This document shows positions 34,133-42,377 of a DNA stretch of 54,996 nt, one piece after another. Within the stretch, counting starts at the first letter, position 1. Every line of letters starts with the position of its first letter. A program made the translations under genes and the position numbers. This DNA comes from Streptomyces sp. NRRL F-6676. GTDB taxonomy: Bacteria > Actinomycetota > Actinomycetes > Streptomycetales > Streptomycetaceae. The stretch spans positions 1-54,996 of the forward strand of contig NZ_JOHS01000041.1 of the NCBI RefSeq assembly GCF_000725625.1. The letters run 5' to 3'. The notes below the pieces were generated by a model, which was not told the DNA's origin, ran no database searches, and worked only from the letters and a program-made list of their open reading frames with translations.

Positions 34133-35070
34133 CGGTCCTCCTCCAGCAGTGCGCAGCCGCGGTCGACGAGCGCCGCGAGCTGCTTGACGTGGTCCTCGGA
34201 CGGTTCGTGCAGCGGCGGCCGCACCTCGCCCACATCGAGCCCGCGCAGCCGTACGCCCGCCTTGACCAGGGAGACAGCGTAGCCGCGGCCCCGGTCGCGC
34301 AGTTCGACGAAGGGCCGGTAGAAGCCGTCGAGCAGGCGCCGCACGGTCGCGTCGTCGCCGTCGCGCAGCGCGTGGTGGAAGGCGACGGCGATCTCGGGGA
34401 CGAAACAGAACACGGCCGAGGAGTACAGGGAGACGCCGAGCGCCCGGTAGGCGAGCTGGGTCTGTTCGGCGGTGGGCAGGCCGTTGAAGTAGAGGAAGTC
34501 GCCGGGCACCTCGCCGCGCACGGCGCTGATCGTGCGCTGCATCAGGTCGAGGTCGCCGTGGCCGTCCTTGAGGCCGACGATGCCCTCGGTGCGGGCCAGT
34601 TCGACGACGGTCCGCGGAGTGAAGACGGCGTTGTCGCGCTGGTAGACGACGACCGGGAGCGTGGTGGCGGCGGCCAGTTCCCGGTAGTGCCGCAGCAGGC
34701 CCTCCTGGCCGGCTTTCACCAGGTAGGGCGGCATGGCGAGCAGACCGTCGGCGCCCGCGGCCTCCGCGCGGCGCGCGAGTCGCGTGGCGAGCGCGGTGCC
34801 GTAGCCCGCGCCCGCGACGACGGGCACGCGCCCGGCGGTCTCGGCCACGGCCGCCCGTACGCACTCCTCGTACTCCTCCGGCGTCAGCGCGTGGAACTCG
34901 CCGGTGCCGCAGCAGGCGAAGACGGCCGCGGCCCCGGCCTCGACGCCCCGGCGCACATGCGCGCGATAGGCGGTCGGGTCCACGGCGCCGTCGGGGCCGT
35001 ACGCGGTGACGGGGAAGAACAGCGGCCCGCTGGGCACACTGAGACGAGCGGCGAGAGGGGACGAGGTCAC
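34129..35070 (-). CDS. kdgD: 5-dehydro-4-deoxyglucarate dehydratase (DHDPS family)
   Basis: 313 residues. SGPLFFPVTAYGPDG and FACCGTGEFHALTPEEYEE are signatures of the KdgD branch; the Schiff-base lysine is K168 in GIVGLKDGHGDLDLMQR and the Tyr is Y143 (VVYQRDNAVF). It dehydrates and decarboxylates 5-keto-4-deoxyglucarate to 2,5-dioxopentanoate, the substrate of the aldehyde dehydrogenase at 12.9-14.5 kb. It is divergent from uronate dehydrogenase, making the two ends of the oxidative uronate route neighbours. Start codon support is moderate. Confidence 0.88.
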   Translation of the reverse strand: MTSSPLAARLSVPSGPLFFPVTAYGPDGAVDPTAYRAHVRRGVEAGAAAVFACCGTGEFHALTPEEYEECVRAAVAETAGRVPVVAGAGYGTALATRLARRAEAAGADGLLAMPPYLVKAGQEGLLRHYRELAAATTLPVVVYQRDNAVFTPRTVVELARTEGIVGLKDGHGDLDLMQRTISAVRGEVPGDFLYFNGLPTAEQTQLAYRALGVSLYSSAVFCFVPEIAVAFHHALRDGDDATVRRLLDGFYRPFVELRDRGRGYAVSLVKAGVRLRGLDVGEVRPPLHEPSEDHVKQLAALVDRGCALLEEDR

Positions 35071-35229
35071 GGGCTCTCCCTGGGCAGGGGCGCACGGGTG
35101 GTCGCGCCCCCGACACGCCTTCCATGTTTCTGATTCACGTACACACTCATGAACGACGCCACGCTAAGCGGCGGCCCTGGCACGGGTCAAGCGTGCACGA
35201 CGACGCGATGGGGGCGGGGCGAGGGGTAC

Positions 35230-35259
35230 TTGACGCGGGAGAACGTCCCTTCGTAGCGT
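35230..35259 (+). promoter_or_regulatory. candidate promoter of the uronate dehydrogenase gene
   Basis: TTGACG (35230-35235), an 18-base spacer and TAGCGT (35254-35259) match the housekeeping pattern of Streptomyces. They would give a leader of about 70 bases before the ATG at 35339. Confidence 0.5.
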
Positions 35260-35338
35260 GTCCACGCATGTGAATGGATGAGGCGCGCGTTTCCCGTGCC
35301 CGCACATGCTCGTACCGGCCGACTCAAGGAGACCGCGG

Positions 35339-36136
35339 ATGCCCGCTCCCCGCACCGTTCTGCTCACCGGCGCCGCCGGCGGACTCGGCACGCTGATGCG
35401 GGAGTTGCTGCCCTCGTACGGCTACGAGCTGCGGCTGTTCGACGTCCGGCCGGTCGAGGGCGAGCCGGACGCGATCGTCGGCGACCTCGCCGACCGGGGG
35501 GCCGTGCGGGAGGCGGTGCGCGGGGTCGACGCGGTGCTGCACCTCGCGGGGATCTCCGTGGAGTCCACGTTCGAGAAGATCCTCGCGGCCAACATCGAGG
35601 GGACGTACCACCTGTACGAGGCGGTGCGGGAGGAGGGCGTGGAGCGGGTCGTCTTCGCGTCGTCCAACCACGCGGTGGGGTACACGCCGGTGCCGGGGAG
35701 CGGTGATCCGCTCATCCCCGTCGACACCCCGCGCCGCCCCGACACCTTCTACGGACTGTCCAAGTCCTTCGGCGAGGACCTCGCGCAGCTGTACTGGGAC
35801 AAGCACGGCGTGGAGACGGTCTCCGTCCGTATCGGCTCCTGTTTCCCCGAGCCGGTGGACGTGCGGATGCTGTCCCTGTGGATGAGCCCGGAGGACGGTG
35901 CGCGGCTCTTCCACGCGGCGCTGACGGCGCCGGACGTCGGCCACACGGTGGTCTACGGCTCCTCCGCGAACACGCGGCTGTGGTGGGACCTCACCGGCGC
36001 GCGGGCGCTGGGCTACGCCCCGCAGGACGACTCCGAGAGGTTCGCCCCCGCGCTGCTGGCCGCACAGGGCGAAGCCCCCGCGACCACCCACGTGGGCGGC
36101 CGCTTCCTGACCGACCCGCCGCTCTGGCCGTACTAG
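35339..36136 (+). CDS. udh: uronate dehydrogenase (NAD-dependent, SDR/epimerase fold)
   Basis: 265 residues. LLTGAAGGLGTLM is the Rossmann glycine motif (10-17). FASSNHAVGYTP and the catalytic YxxxK at Y138/K142 (FYGLSKSFGEDLAQLYWDKHG) follow, and RIGSCFPEPVDVRMLSLWMSPEDGARL is typical of Udh rather than of sugar-nucleotide epimerases. It oxidises galacturonate or glucuronate to the aldarolactone. The ATG at 35339 has AAGGAGA six bases upstream; an earlier in-frame ATG at 35306 lacks one. It fits directly with the secreted pectate lyase and pectinesterase. Confidence 0.9.
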   Translation: MPAPRTVLLTGAAGGLGTLMRELLPSYGYELRLFDVRPVEGEPDAIVGDLADRGAVREAVRGVDAVLHLAGISVESTFEKILAANIEGTYHLYEAVREEGVERVVFASSNHAVGYTPVPGSGDPLIPVDTPRRPDTFYGLSKSFGEDLAQLYWDKHGVETVSVRIGSCFPEPVDVRMLSLWMSPEDGARLFHAALTAPDVGHTVVYGSSANTRLWWDLTGARALGYAPQDDSERFAPALLAAQGEAPATTHVGGRFLTDPPLWPY

Positions 36137-36155
36137 GACCTGCCGTTCGGATCAG

Positions 36156-36199
36156 CGAGGCGGGGCCCGGGGACGCCCGGCGCACCGGGCCCGGCCTCG
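36156..36199. terminator. terminator between convergent udh and alcohol dehydrogenase genes
   Basis: 15-base arms (36156-36170 and 36185-36199) with a single mismatch close a 14-base GC-rich loop, 20 bases after the udh stop and 11 bases from the opposing stop. Confidence 0.75.
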
Positions 36200-36209
36200 T
36201 GAAGGACGG

Positions 36210-37253
36210 CTACGTGTCGAGGTCGGACATGTCGAGTACGAACCGGTAGCGGACATCGCCGTCGGCGAGGCGGTTCAACGCCGTTTCGACCTCGCTCGAG
36301 GGAAGGATCTCGACGTCGGCCGTGATGCCGTGCGCGGCGCAGAAGTCCAGCATTTCCACGGTCTGCCGCAGCCCTCCCGTGCCGGAGGAGGTGAGCTTCT
36401 TGCGGCCGGCCCCCAGCTCCCAGAGCTGTGGCCCGGACAGCAAGGGGTTCCCGAGGACGCACAGGGTTCCGTCGAGTCCCAGCATGCCGATGAGCGGCGT
36501 GAGCGCGTGATCGGCGGAGACGGTGTCGAGGACGAAATCGAAGCGGCCCCGTGCCGCGGCGACCCGGGCTTCGTCGGTGGTCACCAGCAGTCCGGTCGCC
36601 CCCAGGCTCAGCGCGTCCCGCTCCTTGGCGGCGCTGCGGCTGAGGACGGTCACCTCGGCTCCGAGCGCGACGGCGAGCTTCACCGCGAGGTGGCCGAGCC
36701 CTCCCAGGCCGACGACGGCAACGTGGCTGCCCGGGCCGACCCCGGCGGCCCGCAGGGGCTCCCAGACGCTGACGCCGGCGCACATGAGCGGTGCCGCGGC
36801 GGCCGGGTCGAGCCCGTCGGGCAAGGGGAGGGCGAACTTCTCACGCAGGACGTACTCACGGCTGTAGGCCCCCTTGGTCGGGGTGCCGTCGACACGGTCG
36901 GTTCCGCCATAGGTGGTGGTCGGGCGGTTGTAACAGTAGTTCTCCTGCCCGGCCTCGCACATGGCGCACTCGCCGCACGAGTCGACGATCGTGCCGATGG
37001 CGACCCGCTCGCCCACGACGAAGCCGGTGACCGCCCGGCCGGTGGCGACGACGACGCCGGTGGCTTCGTGCCCCGGGACCAGCTCCGTCTCCCCGAGCAT
37101 CCCGTGGATGCGGTGCAGGTCGCTGTGGCAGACACCGCAGTAGTCGATCCGCACGGCGATGTCGTCGGGGCGCGGGTCGCGCCGCTCGATGGTGACGCGC
37201 GTCAGCGCGTTGCTGTTCGGTGCAAGGCTCTGCCAGCCGGCCGTGGTCCTCAT
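36210..37253 (-). CDS. zinc-dependent NAD(P) alcohol dehydrogenase (CAD/YahK type)
   Basis: 347 residues of the medium-chain family. Catalytic zinc ligands are in YCGVCHSDLHRIHG and VPGHEATG. Structural zinc cysteines are in DSCGECAMCEAGQENYCYN. The cofactor motif is VAVVGLGGLGHLAVKLA. MCAGVSVWEPLRAAG is typical of cinnamyl-alcohol-type aldehyde reductases. It is divergent from a TetR regulator, which probably represses it, giving an aldehyde- or alcohol-inducible detoxification pair. Confidence 0.92.
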   Translation of the reverse strand: MRTTAGWQSLAPNSNALTRVTIERRDPRPDDIAVRIDYCGVCHSDLHRIHGMLGETELVPGHEATGVVVATGRAVTGFVVGERVAIGTIVDSCGECAMCEAGQENYCYNRPTTTYGGTDRVDGTPTKGAYSREYVLREKFALPLPDGLDPAAAAPLMCAGVSVWEPLRAAGVGPGSHVAVVGLGGLGHLAVKLAVALGAEVTVLSRSAAKERDALSLGATGLLVTTDEARVAAARGRFDFVLDTVSADHALTPLIGMLGLDGTLCVLGNPLLSGPQLWELGAGRKKLTSSGTGGLRQTVEMLDFCAAHGITADVEILPSSEVETALNRLADGDVRYRFVLDMSDLDT

Positions 37254-37302
37254 GAGCGGCTTCCCCTCATCGATCCGGAATCTGTATTCACCTTAACACG
37301 AT

Positions 37303-37320
37303 ACGGAATGCCAGTTCCGT
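37303..37320. promoter_or_regulatory. candidate TetR operator in the divergent gap
   Basis: ACGGAATGCCAGTTCCGT has perfect 6-bp arms around a 6-bp centre, 19 bases before the TetR start and within the 86-bp gap shared with the dehydrogenase. Size and position suit a TetR dimer. Confidence 0.55.
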
Positions 37321-37339
37321 TTCCGCGTACACTGGGGCC

Positions 37340-37918
37340 GTGAACCCACGTACCGGCCCCTCGCCCTCTCGCCGCGCTCCCCGCCGGGACGCGCTGCGCA
37401 ATGACGCGATCGTCATCGACGCCGCCCGCGCGGTCTTCGCCGAGCAGGGACCGCAGGCGAGCATGGAGGCCATCGCCTCCCGCGCCGGTCTCGGCGTCGG
37501 CACGATCTACCGGCGGTTCGCCGGCAAGGACGCCCTCCTGGACGCCATCGCGCGGCTCTTCGTCGACGAGCTGGACCAGGCCGCCGCAGCCGCTCTCGCC
37601 CACCCCGACCCCGCCGCCGGCCTGGAGGAATTCCTCGAATTCGTGGGGGCCTTCAACGCGGAGAAGCGCCGGTACGCGGCGGCCTTGGCCGACCGGGTCT
37701 CCGGCGACGACGAGACGAGCGCGCGAACGGCGGACCGAGTCCGGCAGCTCACCCGGAAGGCGGTCGACGCGGGGTATCTCGCGCAGGACGTGACAGCGGG
37801 CGACATGAAGGCGCTCATCGTCGCGATCCGGGCGGTGGTCGCCGCTTCCCCCGACGGCGACGACACTTCGTGGCGCCGCTTCCTCCGCCTCCACCTCGCC
37901 GGTCTTCGCGCCCACTGA
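37340..37918 (+). CDS. TetR/AcrR family transcriptional regulator
   Basis: 192 residues. The helix-turn-helix is at about residues 20-65 (DAARAVFAEQGPQASMEAIASRAGLGVGTIYRRFAGKDAL). The ligand domain is all-helical and ends in WRRFLRLHLAGLRAH. The start is a GTG. It faces the alcohol dehydrogenase, the usual arrangement of a TetR repressor and its target. Confidence 0.92.
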   Translation: MNPRTGPSPSRRAPRRDALRNDAIVIDAARAVFAEQGPQASMEAIASRAGLGVGTIYRRFAGKDALLDAIARLFVDELDQAAAAALAHPDPAAGLEEFLEFVGAFNAEKRRYAAALADRVSGDDETSARTADRVRQLTRKAVDAGYLAQDVTAGDMKALIVAIRAVVAASPDGDDTSWRRFLRLHLAGLRAH

Positions 37919-38306
37919 GCACGCGGGCGGGGCCCGTCCGGTGGCGAGCCTCGCGACCCGGCGCCCCCTACGGGCAAGGCGCACCCGGGCGCACCGGGGC
38001 GCGCCCTCGCACGCCCCCCGGGCACGAAACAGACCCCCGTCCCCCGCCTCCCGGGCACGCCCACTGCCCGTTCCCACTCGCCGCGCCCCCACCCCGCAGG
38101 TCGTCGCTCGCCCCTCACCCCCCGAAGCGGGCACAAACGGGCCCACTCGGACCGGCAACAGACCTGGTCAGCACCGCGCCCCCGCTGTAGAACTCTCCCC
38201 AAGGCCCGACAGGGCCCGAACGGGCACAGCGATGCCACAGCGACAACCCGCGGCCACGAGCCGTACCGAACGGCATCCAGCGGCAGCGAGAGGGCAGGTA
38301 CCAGCC
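37919..38306. other. intergenic region between TetR and DeoR genes (388 bp)
   Basis: GC-rich and without a convincing gene. The in-frame upstream extension of the DeoR gene from 37941 has no coding character. No strong hairpin or -10/-35 pair stood out; the DeoR start has only a distant GAGAGGG. Confidence 0.5.
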
Positions 38307-39077
38307 ATGACGACACGATCGGCCGAGGAACGGCAGCGCGAGATCGTCACGGCCGCCCGCCGCACCGGCTCCGTGGACGTCGCCGCCCTCGCCACCCAGC
38401 TCGGCGTCGCCAAGGAGACCGTCCGCCGCGACCTGCGCGCGCTGGAGGACCACGGCCTGGTCCGCCGCACCCACGGCGGCGCCTACCCCGTGGAGAGCGC
38501 CGGCTTCGAGACGACCCTCGCCTTCCGCGCCACCAGCCACGTCCCCGAGAAGCGCCGGATCGCGGCCGCCGCCGCGGAACTCCTCGGCGACGCGGAGACC
38601 GTCTTCGTCGACGAGGGCTTCACCCCGCAGCTCATCGCCGAGGCCCTGCCCCGCGACCGCCCGCTCACCGTGGTCACCGCCTCCCTGGCCACGGCCGGCA
38701 CGCTCGCGGAGGCGGGCAACATCAGCGTCCTCCTCCTCGGCGGCAGGGTGCGCCCCGGCACCCTCGCCACCGTCGACCACTGGACGACGAAGATGCTGGC
38801 CGGATTCGTCATCGACCTGGCCTACATCGGCGCCAACGGCATCTCCCGCGAGTACGGACTGACCACGCCCGACCCGGCCGTCAGCGAGGTCAAGACCCAG
38901 GCGATCCGCGCCTCCCGGCGCACGGTGTTCACCGGGGTGCACACCAAGTTCGGCGCGGTGAGCTTCTGCCGGTTCGCGGAGGTCGGCTCGCTGGAGGCGA
39001 TCGTCACCAGCACCCTGCTGCCCGCCTCCGAGGCCCACCGGTACTCCCTGCTGGGCCCGCAGGTCATCCGAGTCTGA
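38307..39077 (+). CDS. DeoR/GlpR family transcriptional regulator
   Basis: 256 residues. The N-terminal winged helix is ERQREIVTAARRTGSVDVAALATQLGVAKETVRRDLRALEDHGLVRRTHGGA, with the DeoR signature. The sugar-phosphate-binding domain contains TVFVDEGFTPQLIAEAL, TVVTASLATAGTLAEAGNISVLLLGGRVRPGT and IGANGISREYGLTTPD. The ATG at 38307 follows GAGAGGG at a long distance. It stands directly before the polyol ABC operon on the same strand and is the likely regulator. Confidence 0.92.
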   Translation: MTTRSAEERQREIVTAARRTGSVDVAALATQLGVAKETVRRDLRALEDHGLVRRTHGGAYPVESAGFETTLAFRATSHVPEKRRIAAAAAELLGDAETVFVDEGFTPQLIAEALPRDRPLTVVTASLATAGTLAEAGNISVLLLGGRVRPGTLATVDHWTTKMLAGFVIDLAYIGANGISREYGLTTPDPAVSEVKTQAIRASRRTVFTGVHTKFGAVSFCRFAEVGSLEAIVTSTLLPASEAHRYSLLGPQVIRV

Positions 39078-39184
39078 GCCCACCCCACCCCGCCTACGCA
39101 AGCCCCAGTCATCCCCATATGCCCCTTATGCGCCCCATGTCCCTGCACACCCCTTCACCCATCCCCCTCCTCCAGGAGCGATCC

Positions 39185-40555
39185 ATGCGCACCCAGAGCC
39201 GACGGAGGCCGCGAGTCACGCTCGCCATGGCCGCCGCGGGAACGCTGCTCGCACCGCTGCTCTCCGGCTGCTGGGTCGGAGCGGGCGGATCCGGTTCCGG
39301 CGGTGACTCCGTCAACGTCCTGATGGTCAACAACCCGCAGATGGTGGAGTTGCAGAAGCTCACCGCCGCCCACTTCACCAAGGAGACCGGCATCAAGGTG
39401 AACTTCACCGTGCTGCCGGAGAACGACGTCCGCGACAAGATCAGCCAGGACTTCGCCAACCAGGCCGGCCAGTACGACGTGGCGACACTGTCCAACTACG
39501 AGATCCCCATCTACGCCCGCAACGGCTGGCTGCACGAGATGAACAGCTACGTCGCGAAGGACCCGTCGTACGACGAGAAGGACGTCCTCAAGCCGATGCG
39601 CCAGTCGCTCACCGGCGACGACGGCAAGCTCTACGGCCAGCCCTTCTACGGCGAGTCGTCCTTCCTGATGTACCGCAAGGACGTGTTCGAGGAGAAGGGG
39701 CTGAAGATGCCCGCGCACCCCACCTGGGACCAGGTGGCGGACCTGGCCGCGAAGGTGGACGGCGCCAAGTCCGGGATGAAGGGCGTCTGTCTGCGCGGAC
39801 TGCCCGGCTGGGGCGAGATCATGGCGCCGCTGACCACGGTGGTGAACACCTTCGGCGGCACCTGGTTCGACAAGGACTGGAAGGCCCGGCTCACCGACCC
39901 CGCCTTCGAGAAGGCGACCAAGTTCTACGTCGACCTGGTGCGCGCGCACGGCGAGTCCGGCGCCCCGCAGTCCGGCTTCGCGGAGTGCCTGAACAACCTC
40001 ACCCAGGGCAAGGTCGCCATGTGGTACGACGCCACCTCCGCGGCCGGTTCCCTGGAGGCGGACAAGTCCCCGGTCAAGGGCAAAATCGGCTACGCCCCGG
40101 CGCCGGTGGAGAAGACCAAGTCCTCCGGCTGGCTCTACACCTGGGCGTGGGGCATACAGAAGGCCTCCCGCAACACCGACAAGGCGTGGAAGTTCGTCTC
40201 CTGGGCCTCCAGCAAGGAGTACGAGCAGCTGGTCGGCGACACCATCGGCTGGTCCAACGTGCCCGCCGGCAAGCGGGCGTCGACATACGAGAACCCCGAC
40301 TACCGCGCGGAGGCGGGCGCCTTCCAGGAGATGACCCGCGAGGCCATCGAGAACGCCCGCCCCAATGATCCCGGCGTCCAGCCGCGGCCCGCGCCCGGCA
40401 TCCAGTTCGTCGGCATCCCCGAGTTCACCGATCTCGGCACCAAGGTCTCGCAGGAGATCAGCGCGGCCATCGCCGGACGCCAGTCCGTCGAGTCGGCCCT
40501 GAAGAAGTCCCAGAAGCTCGCCGAGCAGATCTCCGAGGAGTACGAGGGACGATGA
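39185..40555 (+). CDS. polyol/sugar ABC transporter solute-binding lipoprotein
   Basis: 456 residues. The signal peptide ends in the lipobox LLSGC (Cys about 29). SBP_bac_1 features are VNVLMVNNPQMVELQKLTAAHFTKETGIKVNFTVLPENDVRDKI, YDVATLSNYEIPIYARNGWLHEM and KLYGQPFYGESSFLMYRKDVF, which resemble mannitol/sorbitol-type receptors. The ATG at 39185 has AGGAG eight bases upstream. It is the first gene of a four-gene unit whose junctions all overlap. Confidence 0.93.
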   Translation: MRTQSRRRPRVTLAMAAAGTLLAPLLSGCWVGAGGSGSGGDSVNVLMVNNPQMVELQKLTAAHFTKETGIKVNFTVLPENDVRDKISQDFANQAGQYDVATLSNYEIPIYARNGWLHEMNSYVAKDPSYDEKDVLKPMRQSLTGDDGKLYGQPFYGESSFLMYRKDVFEEKGLKMPAHPTWDQVADLAAKVDGAKSGMKGVCLRGLPGWGEIMAPLTTVVNTFGGTWFDKDWKARLTDPAFEKATKFYVDLVRAHGESGAPQSGFAECLNNLTQGKVAMWYDATSAAGSLEADKSPVKGKIGYAPAPVEKTKSSGWLYTWAWGIQKASRNTDKAWKFVSWASSKEYEQLVGDTIGWSNVPAGKRASTYENPDYRAEAGAFQEMTREAIENARPNDPGVQPRPAPGIQFVGIPEFTDLGTKVSQEISAAIAGRQSVESALKKSQKLAEQISEEYEGR

Positions 40556-41490
40556 CCGCCACCACCGCGGCCCCCGTGGCCGCCTCCCCCGCGCACGACG
40601 TGAAACAGCCCTCCGCGCGGCTGCGCGCCTGGGCCACCCGGGCACCGCTGCTGCCCGCCCTCATCTTCATGATCGCCGTGACCCAGTTGCCCTTCGTGGC
40701 CACGCTGGTGATCTCCTTCTTCGACTGGAACGCGCTCTACCCCAAGGCCCGCAAGTTCACCGGCGTCGACAACTACCAGCAGGTCCTCACCGACGCCGAC
40801 CTGCGGCACTCGGTGTGGACGACGATCCTGCTGACCGTGGCCGTCGTCCTGGTCAGCCTGGTCCTCGGCCTCGCGCTCGCCCTGCTGCTGGACCGGAAGT
40901 TCCCCGGCCGGGGCGTGGTGCGCACGCTGCTGATCGCCCCCTTCCTGGTGGTTCCGGTGGCGGCGGCGCTGCTGTGGAAGCACGTGCTGTACAACCCCGA
41001 GTACGGCCTGCTCAACGGGTTGCTGCACTACGTGGGCGGCCCGCAGCCGGACTGGGTCTCGAACACGCCGCTGCTCGCCGTCGAGGCCTCGCTGGTGTGG
41101 CAGTGGACGCCCTTCATGATGCTGATCCTGCTGGCCGGGTTGCAGAGCCGCGACCACCAGCAGATCGAGGCCGCCAAGGTGGACGGCGCGAGCGACTGGC
41201 AGATCTTCGTCCATCTGACGCTGCCGCACCTGCGCCGCTACCTCGAACTGGGCGCCCTGCTCGGCTCGATCTACATCGTGCAGAACTTCGACGCGGTCTT
41301 CACGATCACGTCCGGCGGCCTGGGCACCGCCAACCTGCCGTACACCGTCTACCAGAGCTTCTACCAGGCGCACGAGAACGGGCTCGCCTCGGCGGCCGGC
41401 GTCCTGGTGGTCATCGGCTCCCTGATCATCGCCACCTTCGCGCTGCGCGTGGTGTCGTCCCTGTTCCGCGAGGAGGTGTCCCGCGCATGA
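40552..41490 (+). CDS. polyol/sugar ABC transporter permease 1
   Basis: 312 residues with six predicted helices. PLLPALIFMIAVTQLPFVATLVISFFDWN opens the membrane domain; the EAA loop is IEAAKVDGASDWQIFVHLTLPHLRRYLEL. TSGGLGTANLPYTVYQSFYQ is a conserved outer stretch. The ATG overlaps the receptor gene stop (ATGA). Confidence 0.93.
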   Translation: MTATTAAPVAASPAHDVKQPSARLRAWATRAPLLPALIFMIAVTQLPFVATLVISFFDWNALYPKARKFTGVDNYQQVLTDADLRHSVWTTILLTVAVVLVSLVLGLALALLLDRKFPGRGVVRTLLIAPFLVVPVAAALLWKHVLYNPEYGLLNGLLHYVGGPQPDWVSNTPLLAVEASLVWQWTPFMMLILLAGLQSRDHQQIEAAKVDGASDWQIFVHLTLPHLRRYLELGALLGSIYIVQNFDAVFTITSGGLGTANLPYTVYQSFYQAHENGLASAAGVLVVIGSLIIATFALRVVSSLFREEVSRA

Positions 41491-42377
41491 GCGCCACCGC
41501 AAGTCGCGTACGACCGTCCCGGACCGCCGACGAGGCCGGCGGCGCCAAGCGCTCCGGCCGGACCCGGGGGGCGGGCCTGGGCCTGCTGGCCTGGGTGCTG
41601 GGAGTGCTGTTCTTCCTGCCCATCGCCTGGATGGCGCTGACCTCCTTCCACTCGGAGGCCGACGCAGCGACCAACCCGCCGTCCTTCGCCGCCGCGCTCA
41701 CCCTCGACGGCTACCGGGACTTCTTTGGCGTCGGCGGCGGGGCCAGCCCCTGGCCCGCGCTGATCAACTCGGCGGTGGCGTCGATCGCCTCCACGCTCTT
41801 CGTCCTCCTGCTCTCCTTCCCGGCCGCGTACGCGCTCTCCATCAACCGGGTGCGCAAGTGGACCGACGTGCTGTTCTTCTTCCTGTCGACGAAGATGCTG
41901 CCGGCGGTGGCGGGCCTGCTGCCGGTCTATCTCTTCGCCAAGAACGCGGGCATGCTCGACAACATCTGGCTGCTCGTCATCCTCTACACCTCCATGAACC
42001 TGCCGATCGCGGTGTGGATGATGCAGTCCTTCCTCGCCGAGGTGCCGGTCGCGGTCATCGAGGCGGCCCGGGTGGACGGGGCGCGGCTGCCGACGGTCCT
42101 GGCCCGTGTGGTGGCCCCGATCGCCCTGCCGGGCATCGCCGCCACCGCCCTGATCTGCTTCATCTTCAGCTGGAACGAACTGCTCTTCGCCCGGGTGCTG
42201 ACGGGTGTGGCCGCCGAGACCGCGCCCGTCTTCCTGACCGGCTTCATCACCAGCCAGGGTCTGTTCCTGGCCAAAGTGTGCGCCGCGTCGCTCGTCATCT
42301 CCCTGCCGGTGCTCGCCGCGGGGTTCGCCGCCCAGGACAAGCTGGTCCAGGGCCTGTCGTTGGGAGCCGTGAAATGA
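41487..42377 (+). CDS. polyol/sugar ABC transporter permease 2
   Basis: 296 residues. After a basic N-terminus come LGLLAWVLGVLFFLPIAWMALTSFHSE and the EAA loop VIEAARVDGARLPTVLARVVAPIALPG. The end is KLVQGLSLGAVK, as in MalG-type subunits. Overlaps its neighbour by ATGA on both sides. No ATPase gene is present, consistent with a shared MsiK-type ATPase elsewhere. Confidence 0.93.
   Translation: MSATASRVRPSRTADEAGGAKRSGRTRGAGLGLLAWVLGVLFFLPIAWMALTSFHSEADAATNPPSFAAALTLDGYRDFFGVGGGASPWPALINSAVASIASTLFVLLLSFPAAYALSINRVRKWTDVLFFFLSTKMLPAVAGLLPVYLFAKNAGMLDNIWLLVILYTSMNLPIAVWMMQSFLAEVPVAVIEAARVDGARLPTVLARVVAPIALPGIAATALICFIFSWNELLFARVLTGVAAETAPVFLTGFITSQGLFLAKVCAASLVISLPVLAAGFAAQDKLVQGLSLGAVK

Noticed and set aside
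36156..36199. A possible small RNA gene between udh and the alcohol dehydrogenase
   Set aside because: The long near-perfect stem between two convergent stop codons is explained by a terminator.
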